Below, in pieces: positions 31,348 to 38,540 of a stretch of DNA of 64,000 nucleotides. The first letter of the stretch is position 1. Every line of letters starts with the position of its first letter. A program made the position numbers and the translations under genes. The DNA comes from CAWBRT01 sp963832785. GTDB taxonomy: Bacteria; Acidobacteriota; Terriglobia; Terriglobales; Acidobacteriaceae. Location: assembly GCA_963832785.1 (NCBI GenBank), contig CAWHVF010000005.1, positions 2,232,001 through 2,296,000 on the forward strand, in the 5' to 3' direction. The notes below the pieces were generated by a model. That model was given only the letters and a program-made list of their open reading frames with translations. It did no database searches and had not been told where the DNA came from.

Positions 31348-31363
31348 AGCAATCGCCGTGCCA
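31348..31363 (-). promoter_or_regulatory. Sigma-54 promoter of the ABC exporter operon
   Basis: On the minus strand the sequence is TGGCACGGCGATTGCT, a full match to the -24/-12 consensus TGGCACG-N4-TTGCW with GG-N10-GC spacing. Transcription would begin near 31337 and run into the permease gene. Confidence 0.85.
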
Positions 31364-31456
31364 CTTGCGCGATTTCGCGCTAACCCACTAGCATCACGGA
31401 TATAACTTGCAATTGTGGAATGCTTTATGCTAAAGGTGCGCGTACGAGCGATGACG

Positions 31457-31475
31457 AGTGGCGACATTTCACCAC
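31457..31475 (-). promoter_or_regulatory. Activator operator (UAS) upstream of the exporter promoter
   Basis: AGTGGCGACATTTCACCAC is an imperfect palindrome (TGGCGA-N4-TCACCA). Its centre lies about 105 bp upstream of the -24 element at 31361-31362. It is related to the perfect copies at 37340 and 42205. Confidence 0.75.
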
Positions 31476-31682
31476 GCAAATGCTTACCGCGTCTCATGGC
31501 AGGAATTCGATGTGTCGCCGGCAAGCCTATAGACTTGGGGTTGAGCTGATGCGCCAATGATCCGGGGTGGCAAAAAAAGGCGCCAACCACTGCCCCATGG
31601 GTACCGGAATTCCTGGCCGCTGCAGTTGAGAAACGCGCTCTTGTGCCACTTCACCCATTTTCTATTGGGCTAGTACCGGATA

Positions 31683-31995
31683 TCACAGATAGTAATGGCG
31701 AATAGACCTGAGTTCGCTATCAAGCTCCTGCACTAGTGGCGCCCCTGTAGGGATTTCGAGATTGGCCACCTCATGGTCTGAGAAGTTTTCGAGATGCTTA
31801 ACGAGGGCTCGCAGACTATTACCGTGAGCTACAATTAGTATCTGGTTTACTGCGCGAATGCTCGGGACGATCAGTTCATACCAACATGGCAGAAAGTGCG
31901 TCACGGTGTCCTTGAGGCTTTCAGTTAACGGAAGTTGTTGCTTGTCTAGGTCCCTGTAGTGAGGATCTCTGCCCGGATAGCGTGGGTCGGTTGTG
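31683..31995 (-). pseudogene. C-terminal fragment of 2,3-BPG-dependent phosphoglycerate mutase
   Basis: The open frame reads from DPRYPGRDPHYRDL through LPLTESLKDTV to ILIVAHGNSLRALVKHLE and IPTGAPLV, then ends IRHYYL. These are the conserved C-terminal motifs of GpmA, including the second catalytic His in AHGNS. About 103 residues remain of about 230-250. The N-terminal half with the phosphorylated RHG motif is gone, so the fragment cannot be an active mutase. The break coincides with the stop of the neighbouring truncated gene at 31997, which marks a deletion junction. A GTG at 31904 could still start a short peptide. Confidence 0.78.
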
Positions 31996-31996
31996 T

Positions 31997-32185
31997 TCAG
32001 CGCCGGCGGGCGGACTTCATGGCTTCAGTGATAATGGCAGTTTCCTTAGCCCGCACATCGGCCCGTATTATCTCGATGTAGGAGTCTATGCTTGTTCCCT
32101 GCGCTTGGGCTTCGGATCGGCCGAGTAGCAACAAACTTCCTACAGTTACGTAGAGAAGTGCAAGCACTGCTGATTTTCTGACCAT
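31997..32185 (-). pseudogene. Truncated secreted-protein gene (N-terminal part)
   Basis: A 62-residue frame with a clear signal peptide (basic MVRKSAV, hydrophobic core LLYVTVGSLLLL, cleavage after AQAQG). It continues into IDSYIEIIRADVRAKETAIITEAMKSARRR. That segment resembles the start of acidobacterial periplasmic proteins of unknown function with I(D/E).YIE..R.D....KVAIITEAM, which are normally about three times longer. The frame ends abruptly next to the phosphoglycerate mutase fragment, so it probably lost its 3' part in the same deletion. It follows the HAD-ATPase gene by 20 bp on the same strand. Confidence 0.5.
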
Positions 32186-32205
32186 AAAACGAGACTTCCC
32201 CTTAA

Positions 32206-33951
32206 TTATTGTGCACTGCTCAACTGCGAATCAGCCGAGTCCCCATATCGCGCCATGATGAGCGCTGCTATGGGTTCACGCACGTCGCCAAGATGACTAA
32301 GGCGGTATCGCTGCTCGATCGTCCGGATGTCGGAGGCCAGGAGATGATCGTAGAAAACGTTCGCGATCCATCGCGAAAAGTCTCCGCGGCCCGCGTGTTC
32401 GCCAACTGAACTGCGCGGATATCCCTGTAATAACGCAGCAAACTGTTTCAAGGATCGGGCGGGAGAGCCAATCGGCTTGCCGTTGTCCGTGAATACGAAT
32501 TCTTGCCCGTGAACGACCTCAAAATCGAAATACTTTGCTCTGTGGCGAACATGTGCGGTCAGGCGAGGCAACAGCCTGAATCGCCGAAGTTGTCCTTGGC
32601 TTTCTTTAGCAGCGACTACAGCTTCATCTGTGGATAACTCGCCGAAAAAGGCTGCGTTTGCCGGTTCCATGTTTCTGGCCTTGGCCATTGCCAGCAATGT
32701 CTCTACATCGTGAGGGTTGGTCAGTCGTTTCGCAACTACTATCTCGACCGCTTCGCGGACGTAGGGGTGCAAGTCGGAGGGACGATAGGTGACGATCGTG
32801 TATGCACCCAACTCCATATCCAGCAGTTGCTTGATATTCGGCTCATGAAGGAAGTAATGAGCTTCGTCTACTACGATCCGATGGGGCAGGCCCGTAGTGC
32901 GGCGGAGGGACGCCAGCATCGGCAGCACGGCCTTCAAATACTTGGTCTTTTCCTGGAGCTGTACGTGCGACAGATCCACCACAACGCTCAAGTCGAAATG
33001 CCGGAGAGCGTGAGTCACGTCTGTGATCGCAGGCGGCTGGTCGGCAGCTCGCAACACCACAACGCCAGGCAGCGACTCCAGCCCTCCATAGTCGCCTTCC
33101 GGATCGATGACACAAAGGCTGTAGCCCTGGATGATCATTTGCTCGCAAAGGAGGCCAGTCGCCCAAGACTTGCCTGATTGCGGTTCTCCGACGATCAGGA
33201 CGTTTCTGCCTCGGATTGGGATGGTGAGCGGCCGCCCGTCCTGCTCTTCGCCCATCGTGAGCTGGTGTCGACCAATTCGGCCAGCAGGTAATCTCATCTG
33301 CGTTGTCGCCCGCCGAATGTAAGTAGCGACAGCGCTCGGGCCATCCCCGTTCACCACTTCATCGGCTTCAGATTTCAGGGTTGCGCTACCCCAGCCAACG
33401 GCAGCAGCCAGCTCGCATTCCGCGAGAAGGTCGTGGTCATTTTCTGCATCTCCAATGGCAATCGCGTTGTGCGGCGAGAGACGAAGGATGTTCAGCGCGT
33501 TTCGCAGACCGGTGCCCTTGCTGACCGCTTGTGGAAGGATCATAAGGCGTCCGCGATTGAACAGAATCACGAGCGGCAGTTGCAGCTCTCTGATCGCAGC
33601 GAGGATTGCGGGCGCGGCGGAGGCATCTGCCTCCACGACGCACTGGCCCGACTTGAACGCCACTCCGCGGCGCCGCAGATCATCAAAGAAGACTTGCGGC
33701 GGAAGATGACCAAGGATTCGGGTCTGGCCGTTGCGCAACGCCAGAACGGCGCCATTTTCGGCAACGACGGCGTCGACGAAATTGAGACCTCCCGCGGCAT
33801 GCTGCAGATCCGAGAGGATTCGACCCGTTACGATGATGACGACTATCCCGCTGGCCCGCGCCTCGGCAATGGCAGACTTGACGTCGGGAGATAGCACGCC
33901 CTCTCGTGCAATCGTGCCATCATAATCGAGTGCCAACACGCTATATTTCAT
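32206..33951 (-). CDS. HAD phosphatase fused to a HerA/DUF87-like ATPase
   Basis: A 581-residue two-domain protein. Residues 1-215 are a Cof-type HAD hydrolase (motif I LALDYDGTIA, motif II IIVTGR, Lys in VSKGTGL, motif IV AIGDAENDHDLL). Residues about 235-400 are a P-loop ATPase of the DUF87/HerA class (Walker A VGEPQSGKSWA, sensor CVIDPEGDYGG, Walker B HRIVVDEAHYF). The last 150 residues include FRLLPRLTAHVRHRAKYFDF. The two activities in one chain are unusual; I infer a sugar-phosphate or nucleotide phosphatase joined to a regulatory or DNA/protein motor. It is in the sigma-54 operon with two Usp genes. Confidence 0.85.
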   Translation of the reverse strand: MKYSVLALDYDGTIAREGVLSPDVKSAIAEARASGIVVIIVTGRILSDLQHAAGGLNFVDAVVAENGAVLALRNGQTRILGHLPPQVFFDDLRRRGVAFKSGQCVVEADASAAPAILAAIRELQLPLVILFNRGRLMILPQAVSKGTGLRNALNILRLSPHNAIAIGDAENDHDLLAECELAAAVGWGSATLKSEADEVVNGDGPSAVATYIRRATTQMRLPAGRIGRHQLTMGEEQDGRPLTIPIRGRNVLIVGEPQSGKSWATGLLCEQMIIQGYSLCVIDPEGDYGGLESLPGVVVLRAADQPPAITDVTHALRHFDLSVVVDLSHVQLQEKTKYLKAVLPMLASLRRTTGLPHRIVVDEAHYFLHEPNIKQLLDMELGAYTIVTYRPSDLHPYVREAVEIVVAKRLTNPHDVETLLAMAKARNMEPANAAFFGELSTDEAVVAAKESQGQLRRFRLLPRLTAHVRHRAKYFDFEVVHGQEFVFTDNGKPIGSPARSLKQFAALLQGYPRSSVGEHAGRGDFSRWIANVFYDHLLASDIRTIEQRYRLSHLGDVREPIAALIMARYGDSADSQLSSAQ

Positions 33952-34001
33952 GATGATCTCGGGCTTTGCTGCAGCCGATCAACCATTCGCAGTAGGAATT
34001 A

Positions 34002-34460
34002 TTATAGTGATTGGGACGCTGCACCTATACGCACGATCAGCACCGGGCAACTGGCAAGCCGCACGACTTCCTCCGCCACCGATCCAAAGGCCAAATGCCG
34101 CCATCCGGTCGTTCCGTGAGTGGCGATCACGATAAGGTCCGCATCCTCAGCTTTAGCAACGCGCACGATCTCCTCAGCCGCATTGCCGTGGACGACGGCG
34201 GCATGGGCCCTTATACCCTTCGCAGTGAGAGGGTCAATGGCTTTGCGCAATTTGTTATCGGCTTCAGAAGAGAGCAGCCGCTCGGCTCCGATAACATCTG
34301 CCTCCGGCTCCCACTCGGGCGCTCCCGGATGAGTCGGCAGCACATGAGTGAGATAAAGCTCGGCTTGGAAATGCAAAGCTAACTCCGTTGCGCGCGTCAG
34401 AGCTTCGAGCGAGCCCTCGCTGAAGTCGGTAGGAGAAACAATTTTCTTCCAGGGGAACAT
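34002..34460 (-). CDS. Universal stress protein (single UspA domain)
   Basis: A 152-residue UspA protein from the ATG at 34460, which follows AAAGGAGGCCGATC, a perfect ribosome site; a frame opening at 34541 was rejected for that reason. It begins KKIVSPTDFSEGS and carries the ATP loop GTTGWRHLAFGSVAEEV (G-2x-G-9x-GS form), so it should bind ATP. It lies between the tandem Usp gene and the HAD-ATPase gene on the same strand, in the operon driven from the sigma-54 promoter at 35912. Confidence 0.92.
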   Translation of the reverse strand: MFPWKKIVSPTDFSEGSLEALTRATELALHFQAELYLTHVLPTHPGAPEWEPEADVIGAERLLSSEADNKLRKAIDPLTAKGIRAHAAVVHGNAAEEIVRVAKAEDADLIVIATHGTTGWRHLAFGSVAEEVVRLASCPVLIVRIGAASQSL

Positions 34461-34643
34461 GATCGGCCTCCTTTTCCGAGAACTAATCGGCCAACCGCAA
34501 CTTACCTTGATCGGAATCCCCGGTACCGGACCGGAATACATGCTGATTGCTCGCCGCTGATCTGTGCTTGCAGAAGCGGCGGGCCTTCAGGTGTTTTCGA
34601 ACTCGGCTGACATAAAACAAAGCGTTCCTCCCCAACTGGGACG

Positions 34644-35615
34644 TCATTGCTCAGCGTTCTCCATACGGACTGTCAACACCGGGCATACTGCACCGCAAAT
34701 GACGTTGTATGCAGTGGACCAAGGCAGATGTGAGATCGTGTCAAAGTGGCTTCTGCACCTCAACCCCATGATTATGATCTCGGCATGAAGGACTCGGGCC
34801 GCCCGCAAGATTCCTTGGGCCGACTCGCCGAAATCAGCTATGAATGTCGGCTCAACTGCCAAATCGATATTTGCGAGCAAGTCGTGTAGGCGCTTCCGCG
34901 CGGCCACTTCCGCTGCCGCTCGCATCTCCACAACATCGTTGGGCATATACCAACGATTACCTTCCACCTGTGGGACCGGGGAGAGCATATGAAGTAGCAC
35001 CAGTTTGGTTCTGCGCAGGTTTGCAAGCGATGCGGCATGGGGCAGCGCTCTAAGGGAGGCTTCGCTGAAGTCCGTAGCGAACAGCAGCGGTCGAGGGGCC
35101 CCGTCTGGCGCTAGGCGCGCATCGGGCGGTGAACAAGGACCTACGGTAAGAACACGGCAACAGGCATGCCGGAATATTTGTTCAGCCACAGATCCCAGAA
35201 CTAGCCGTCTCCACCCTGTTCGGCCATGTGTGCCGATGACCAACAGGTCGATACCCTCTTTTCTAATCACTGTTTGCAATTCGTTCCATACATCGCCCTG
35301 GCGTACGATCACCCTATGGCGGATACCGCCTAGTGCTCCACTGGCAACCAGCTGTCTTTCAGTCGCAGTCGCATCCCGCAACGCAAGTATGGTCGCTTGA
35401 GCAATCGCATCTGGACCGGCTACGTTCAGCCCCACAGAAGACACCACGTGCGTAACGTATAGCTTTGAGTTGTAGTATCGAGCGATTGAAAGTGCATGGC
35501 GGAGAGCTTTGTCAGAAGCCGAAGAGAAGTCGGTAGCAACCAGGACTGATCTAATTTGAACGTCTGTCGCAATGTTCGTGTAACGGTTTTGCTGCAGCTC
35601 GGCCATAGTCGTCAT
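34644..35615 (-). CDS. Tandem universal stress protein
   Basis: About 323 residues with two Usp domains (SVLVATDFSSASDKALR at about residue 22 and PLLFATDFSEASLRALP at about 176). The first holds a complete ATP loop, GTHGRTGWRRLVLGSVAEQ; the second (MGLRCRSHFDTIS) is degenerate. The start at 35615 overlaps the stop of the upstream zinc-ribbon gene (TGATG), so it is translationally coupled. A longer frame to 35735 would run through that gene and is unlikely. It is second in the sigma-54 operon. Confidence 0.9.
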   Translation of the reverse strand: MTTMAELQQNRYTNIATDVQIRSVLVATDFSSASDKALRHALSIARYYNSKLYVTHVVSSVGLNVAGPDAIAQATILALRDATATERQLVASGALGGIRHRVIVRQGDVWNELQTVIRKEGIDLLVIGTHGRTGWRRLVLGSVAEQIFRHACCRVLTVGPCSPPDARLAPDGAPRPLLFATDFSEASLRALPHAASLANLRRTKLVLLHMLSPVPQVEGNRWYMPNDVVEMRAAAEVAARKRLHDLLANIDLAVEPTFIADFGESAQGILRAARVLHAEIIIMGLRCRSHFDTISHLPWSTAYNVICGAVCPVLTVRMENAEQ

Positions 35616-35869
35616 CACGCCCTCAATTCTGGTTCTGCGGCGCTTCTGCGTCTCAGCGGCCTCACTGACACTTCTCCACTCGGCCCGACGGTAGGCTCGA
35701 GAAGCACCGAACAGGAGTTGCAGATCCAGACACACGAAAAGTACCGCGGTTCCTGTTGTGTGCTGGCGCTAGCCTGTCGGGCTCGGCTGCCCTCGAAACA
35801 GAAAAGCTTCCCGTCATGCAGGTAACGGAATTGCGCAGAACACTTCGGGTTTATGCATTTTGTCAGCAT
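35615..35869 (-). CDS. Small zinc-ribbon-like protein heading a sigma-54 operon
   Basis: An 84-residue protein with two CxxxxC/CxxC knuckles: CINPKCSAQFRYLHDGKLF (residues about 5-23) and CVWICNSCS (about 46-54). Proteins of this sort (C.NP.C...F.YL..GKLF.FE) recur in acidobacterial genomes as uncharacterised small proteins. The ATG at 35869 has AGGAG five bases upstream, and transcription should begin about 30 bp earlier from the sigma-54 promoter. It is coupled to the tandem Usp gene. Its role is unknown; a Zn-binding regulator or adaptor is possible. Confidence 0.75.
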   Translation of the reverse strand: MLTKCINPKCSAQFRYLHDGKLFCFEGSRARQASASTQQEPRYFSCVWICNSCSVLLEPTVGPSGEVSVRPLRRRSAAEPELRA

Positions 35870-35911
35870 CGGATCTCCTGGTTGTTCGTCCGGCGAATCC
35901 GCTATCGATGG

Positions 35912-35927
35912 AGCAATTGTCGTGCCA
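35912..35927 (-). promoter_or_regulatory. Sigma-54 promoter of the Usp/HAD-ATPase operon
   Basis: Minus strand TGGCACGACAATTGCT is a perfect -24/-12 element. The predicted start near 35901 leaves a 30-nt leader with an AGGAG site before the zinc-ribbon ATG. Confidence 0.88.
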
Positions 35928-35978
35928 CTTGCGCCATGCCGCCCGCGCTCCTAGATCGGGGGCTGTACCTTGCAATTG

Positions 35979-35994
35979 TGGAATGCTTTATGCT
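35979..35994 (+). promoter_or_regulatory. Possible divergent sigma-54-like element
   Basis: TGGAATGCTTTATGCT on the plus strand keeps GG-N10-GC spacing and is conserved in both copies of the duplicated block. It points to the secreted-protein gene at 36198. The -24 half is poor (TGGAAT), so this is only a candidate. Confidence 0.3.
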
Positions 35995-36019
35995 GCAGGT
36001 GGGCGTACGAGCGATGACG

Positions 36020-36038
36020 AGTGGCGACATTTCATCAC
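36020..36038 (-). promoter_or_regulatory. Activator operator (UAS) upstream of the Usp operon
   Basis: AGTGGCGACATTTCATCAC is an imperfect palindrome centred about 104 bp upstream of the -24 element at 35925-35926. The half AGTGGCGA is intact; the other half has drifted. Confidence 0.7.
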
Positions 36039-36197
36039 ACCGGCGCGTACCGCGTCTCAAGGCATGAATTTGAATGTGTTGCCGGCAACCCTGTAGGCTT
36101 AGGTTTGAGCTGATGTACCGACGAGCCGGGGTGGCGGAAAACATCATTTACACGCATCCCGCATGGTCTTGCGGTGCCGTAATGCAGGGGAGCGGCA

Positions 36198-37235
36198 ATG
36201 AGAAGCTTGGCATTTGTTCGGCTGCTGGCGATAGTCCTAGTAAGTGGCCAGCTTGCCGTATCACAATCGAAGCTTGACTTGCTACGATTCTTCCAGCAAG
36301 ACATCAGGTTTAGTCAGGATCAGATCGAAGCTATTCAGAACGGACAGCCGGTAGCGAAAGTGCTGCCATCGCGCACGCCTGATGAGATTTTCCTGTTTGG
36401 CGCCATCTTTGTTCATGCGACCCCGGCAAGCTATTTCGCCTTCGCCACCGACTTTGCGCGCATGCGTAACCTGCCCGGCACTCTGGCGTTCGGGGTGTTC
36501 AGCGATTCGCCGCAGTTGTCCGACCTGCGCGAGTTCGCTTTCGACAACGATGAACTGCAAGCATTGAGAACATGCAGGCCGGGCGACTGCCTGATCCAGA
36601 TGCCCATCAGTTCGATCGAGGCGCTGCAGCGGTTCGTTGATTGGTCCTCCCCGGACGCAGGCGAACGCGTCAACCAATTGCTACAGCAGACCGCTCTGGA
36701 GCGTCTGCTCGCCTACAAGCGTGCCGGAAACCTGGCCTTGGGAACATACGACGACAAGAAACATTCGACCGACGTAGCCGGACAATTCGAATACATGCTT
36801 AGCTACAGCAAGGCCTTGCCCGCCCGCTTGCCTCAGTTCTACAGGTATCTGGTCGATTATCCGAACTTTAAGCCAGCGAATGTTGACGACGCGTTCTACT
36901 GGGCGCGCGTCAAATTCGGCCTAAAGCCCACGCTGCGAGTGGTGCATATGCTGACCTGGCGTGGAACTGATTCCGATCCGGTTGCTTACGTCGTTGCCCA
37001 TAAACAGCTATACGCGAGCCACTACTTCGATACCGCGCTTGACCTCTCATTCTGCATTCGCGCCAGCGATCCGAAAGAGCGCGGCTTCTACCTGGTAATG
37101 GCGATGGGCTCCGAACAGCGAGGACTGACTGGAGTCAAAGGTTCACTCGTGCGAGAAGCAGCACATGCCCGATCTGTTGTCAGGCTGCAAAGCGCATTGC
37201 TGAGCATCAAGAACCAATTGGAGACAGCCCAGTAA
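36198..37235 (+). CDS. Secreted protein of unknown function
   Basis: A 345-residue protein with a signal peptide (RLLAIVLVSGQLAVSQS, cleavage near residue 22) and no membrane segment after it, so probably periplasmic. GGGGAGCGGCA precedes the ATG. I recognise no domain. Visible features are a CRPGDC pair near residues 122-127 that could form a disulfide, and an Asp/Tyr-rich segment around 160-230. It sits alone between the divergent sigma-54 block and the third sigma-54 promoter. Its position suggests island membership, but its promoter is unclear. Confidence 0.7.
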   Translation: MRSLAFVRLLAIVLVSGQLAVSQSKLDLLRFFQQDIRFSQDQIEAIQNGQPVAKVLPSRTPDEIFLFGAIFVHATPASYFAFATDFARMRNLPGTLAFGVFSDSPQLSDLREFAFDNDELQALRTCRPGDCLIQMPISSIEALQRFVDWSSPDAGERVNQLLQQTALERLLAYKRAGNLALGTYDDKKHSTDVAGQFEYMLSYSKALPARLPQFYRYLVDYPNFKPANVDDAFYWARVKFGLKPTLRVVHMLTWRGTDSDPVAYVVAHKQLYASHYFDTALDLSFCIRASDPKERGFYLVMAMGSEQRGLTGVKGSLVREAAHARSVVRLQSALLSIKNQLETAQ

Positions 37236-37339
37236 CACTCGCGTGATTCGCTCAGTTCAGAGGCCTGAACGCGATTTTTCGTATAACCAACTTCAGCGTG
37301 CGCAAGCTGGGTATCTTCCGCTCAAACGCATAGTGACTC

Positions 37340-37357
37340 GTGGCGAAATCTCGCCAC
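37340..37357 (+). promoter_or_regulatory. Activator operator (UAS), perfect palindrome
   Basis: GTGGCGAAATCTCGCCAC is a perfect 18-bp palindrome apart from its centre. It is centred about 102 bp upstream of the -24 GG at 37450-37451. It reads the same way relative to its promoter as the sites at 31457 and 36020 do to theirs. Confidence 0.85.
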
Positions 37358-37448
37358 TCGCAACATTCAGCCTCAGAATCACCGTTACACACCATGCCGC
37401 ACTTCTTCTGTCCTCCTTGCCTTAGGCCACGGAATTCACCCAACGCAG

Positions 37449-37464
37449 TGGCGTTAAACGTGCT
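37449..37464 (+). promoter_or_regulatory. Sigma-54 promoter of the Hsp20 operon
   Basis: TGGCGTTAAACGTGCT keeps the GG-N10-GC spacing but departs from the consensus (TGGCAC...TTGCT) at inner positions. Transcription would begin near 37475, just before the GGAGG site of the 37500 gene. Confidence 0.65.
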
Positions 37465-37499
37465 GCTAGCCAGGGCAGAGCCTGAATCCGGAGGCCGGC

Positions 37500-37718
37500 A
37501 TGAAAGCACTGCATCAAGCACTGGATTGGTTGATTGGCCTTCTTTGCGGTCGTCACCATGAGGCGTTAAGTCGCGTGTTCACGATTAACCGTCGCACGAA
37601 GGTCTGCCTGCGACGGCGGTTCGAATGCTCATGGCAAACCATGGGCGTGATCTCACCCCAGCCGAGACCATGCTATGTGGTCAGCGAGGTCGATGATGAT
37701 TCTTCTGGTAACCCCTAA
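37500..37718 (+). CDS. Small conserved protein at the head of the Hsp20 operon
   Basis: A 72-residue protein. CCGGAGGCCGGC is a strong ribosome site, and the ATG lies 25 bp after the predicted sigma-54 start. The segment LSRVFTINRRTKVCLRRRF resembles small acidobacterial proteins of the form H..LSRVFTI..RTY.VC..CG, though the usual second cysteine pair is missing here. The frame overlaps the next gene's start (37693) by 26 bp. Function is unknown; a lost or altered metal site is possible. Confidence 0.55.
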   Translation: MKALHQALDWLIGLLCGRHHEALSRVFTINRRTKVCLRRRFECSWQTMGVISPQPRPCYVVSEVDDDSSGNP

Positions 37719-38220
37719 AAAGGGCGGCATGGCCTGCGCCGGGGTGCTGCAACAGGCGTTGGTGGAGCCGGTTACACTCGCTAGAAGCCTTGCCCAGGCA
37801 ACCGCCCGACTGCGCAAGGCGGAGTACAGGGCGATGATCCTGGACGCGGCCATGGTCGAGGCTGACCCGGAGGGCTTGGACGTCCCATTAAGTGCCTGCG
37901 GCACGGCCGCTCCCGTGTATATCAACATGGCGATCAGCAATGCAGAACGGGTAAAGCGTGAGGTTGGCTACGCGCTGCGCCGCCAGGCGGAGGCGCAAAC
38001 CTCAGCGATGAGGACCGCCAAGGCGAAGCTCGGCAGCGAGCTGCGTGACGCCCTGACCGGCATTCTGCTTTCAGTCGGACTGCTTCTGAGCGCGCCGGAT
38101 CTATCGGCTGCGACGGTCAAAAAGTTGCACACAATCTGTCGCCTTGCGGAGCAGATCCGTCATCGCCTGGACGGCCGAGCCGGCAGCCGCGCAGGCCCGC
38201 ATGAACCGGCGCCGTTGTGA
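37693..38220 (+). CDS. Receiver-like / HisKA-like regulatory protein
   Basis: About 175 residues from ATGATG at 37693-37696, preceded by AGCGAGG. The N-terminal part (MILLVTPK...RAMILDAAMVEADPEG) looks like a degenerate receiver-type alpha/beta fold. The C-terminal part (GSELRDALTGILLSVGLLLSAPDLS...LHTICRLAEQIRHRL) resembles a histidine-kinase dimerisation helix pair without the phosphorylatable His. No catalytic ATPase domain is present. It may be a signalling adaptor. It is followed 10 bp later by a STAS-like gene, which supports a regulatory pair. The assignment is tentative. Confidence 0.5.
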   Translation: MMILLVTPKKGGMACAGVLQQALVEPVTLARSLAQATARLRKAEYRAMILDAAMVEADPEGLDVPLSACGTAAPVYINMAISNAERVKREVGYALRRQAEAQTSAMRTAKAKLGSELRDALTGILLSVGLLLSAPDLSAATVKKLHTICRLAEQIRHRLDGRAGSRAGPHEPAPL

Positions 38221-38229
38221 GGGATCAGC

Positions 38230-38499
38230 ATGGTACGCATTACTACTGAAGCTCAAGACGATTGTATTGTATTGCGCGTGGAAGGCAGTCTCCGCGGGCT
38301 ATGGGTAGATGAGTTGGAGCGAATCTGGCGGAGTAATCGCCATCGGGGCAAGCATGTGCGCCTCAACTTGGTAGATGTTTTGTACGTGGACGATGCCGCC
38401 AAGGCCTTGCTGACCCGCATGTTCCAGGACGGGACAGAGCTCTCGGCCAGCGGCATGATGATGAAGGCAATCGTGCGCGAAATCGTGGATAGTGAGTGA
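38230..38499 (+). CDS. STAS-like domain protein
   Basis: An 89-residue protein with the layout of anti-sigma-factor antagonists: a beta strand start DCIVLRVEGSL, then a central VRLNLVDVLYVDDAAKALL and a C-terminal helix. The usual phosphorylated Ser (D-S-S/T-G) is replaced by VDDAAK, so phospho-switching of the SpoIIAA kind is unlikely. Small proteins of this type are common in acidobacterial genomes. Together with the preceding adaptor-like gene it may modulate the activator encoded downstream. That link is an inference from position. Confidence 0.65.
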   Translation: MVRITTEAQDDCIVLRVEGSLRGLWVDELERIWRSNRHRGKHVRLNLVDVLYVDDAAKALLTRMFQDGTELSASGMMMKAIVREIVDSE

Positions 38500-38540
38500 G
38501 CTTAAGCAACCAAACAAACCCGATCTAAAGGAGACACGAC

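Larger units (their letters stand above)
31317..31571. repeat. 255-bp duplicated regulatory block, copy 1
   Basis: This block matches 35881-36135 along its whole 255-bp length in the same orientation, with scattered substitutions. It contains a minus-strand sigma-54 promoter at the left end, a conserved CTTGCAATTGTGGAATGCTT in the middle and the activator operator. In copy 1 it stands directly before the ABC exporter operon. Confidence 0.85.
35881..36135. repeat. 255-bp duplicated regulatory block, copy 2
   Basis: This is the partner of 31317-31571, in the same orientation, with promoter and operator at matching offsets (4563-4564 bp apart). It lies between the zinc-ribbon gene (minus) and a secreted-protein gene (plus). 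Confidence 0.85.

Noticed and set aside
31640..31662. Possible further sigma-54 box (TGGCACAAGAGC on the minus strand)
   Set aside because: The -12 GC is one base out of register (N9 spacing) and there is no operator at the expected distance.
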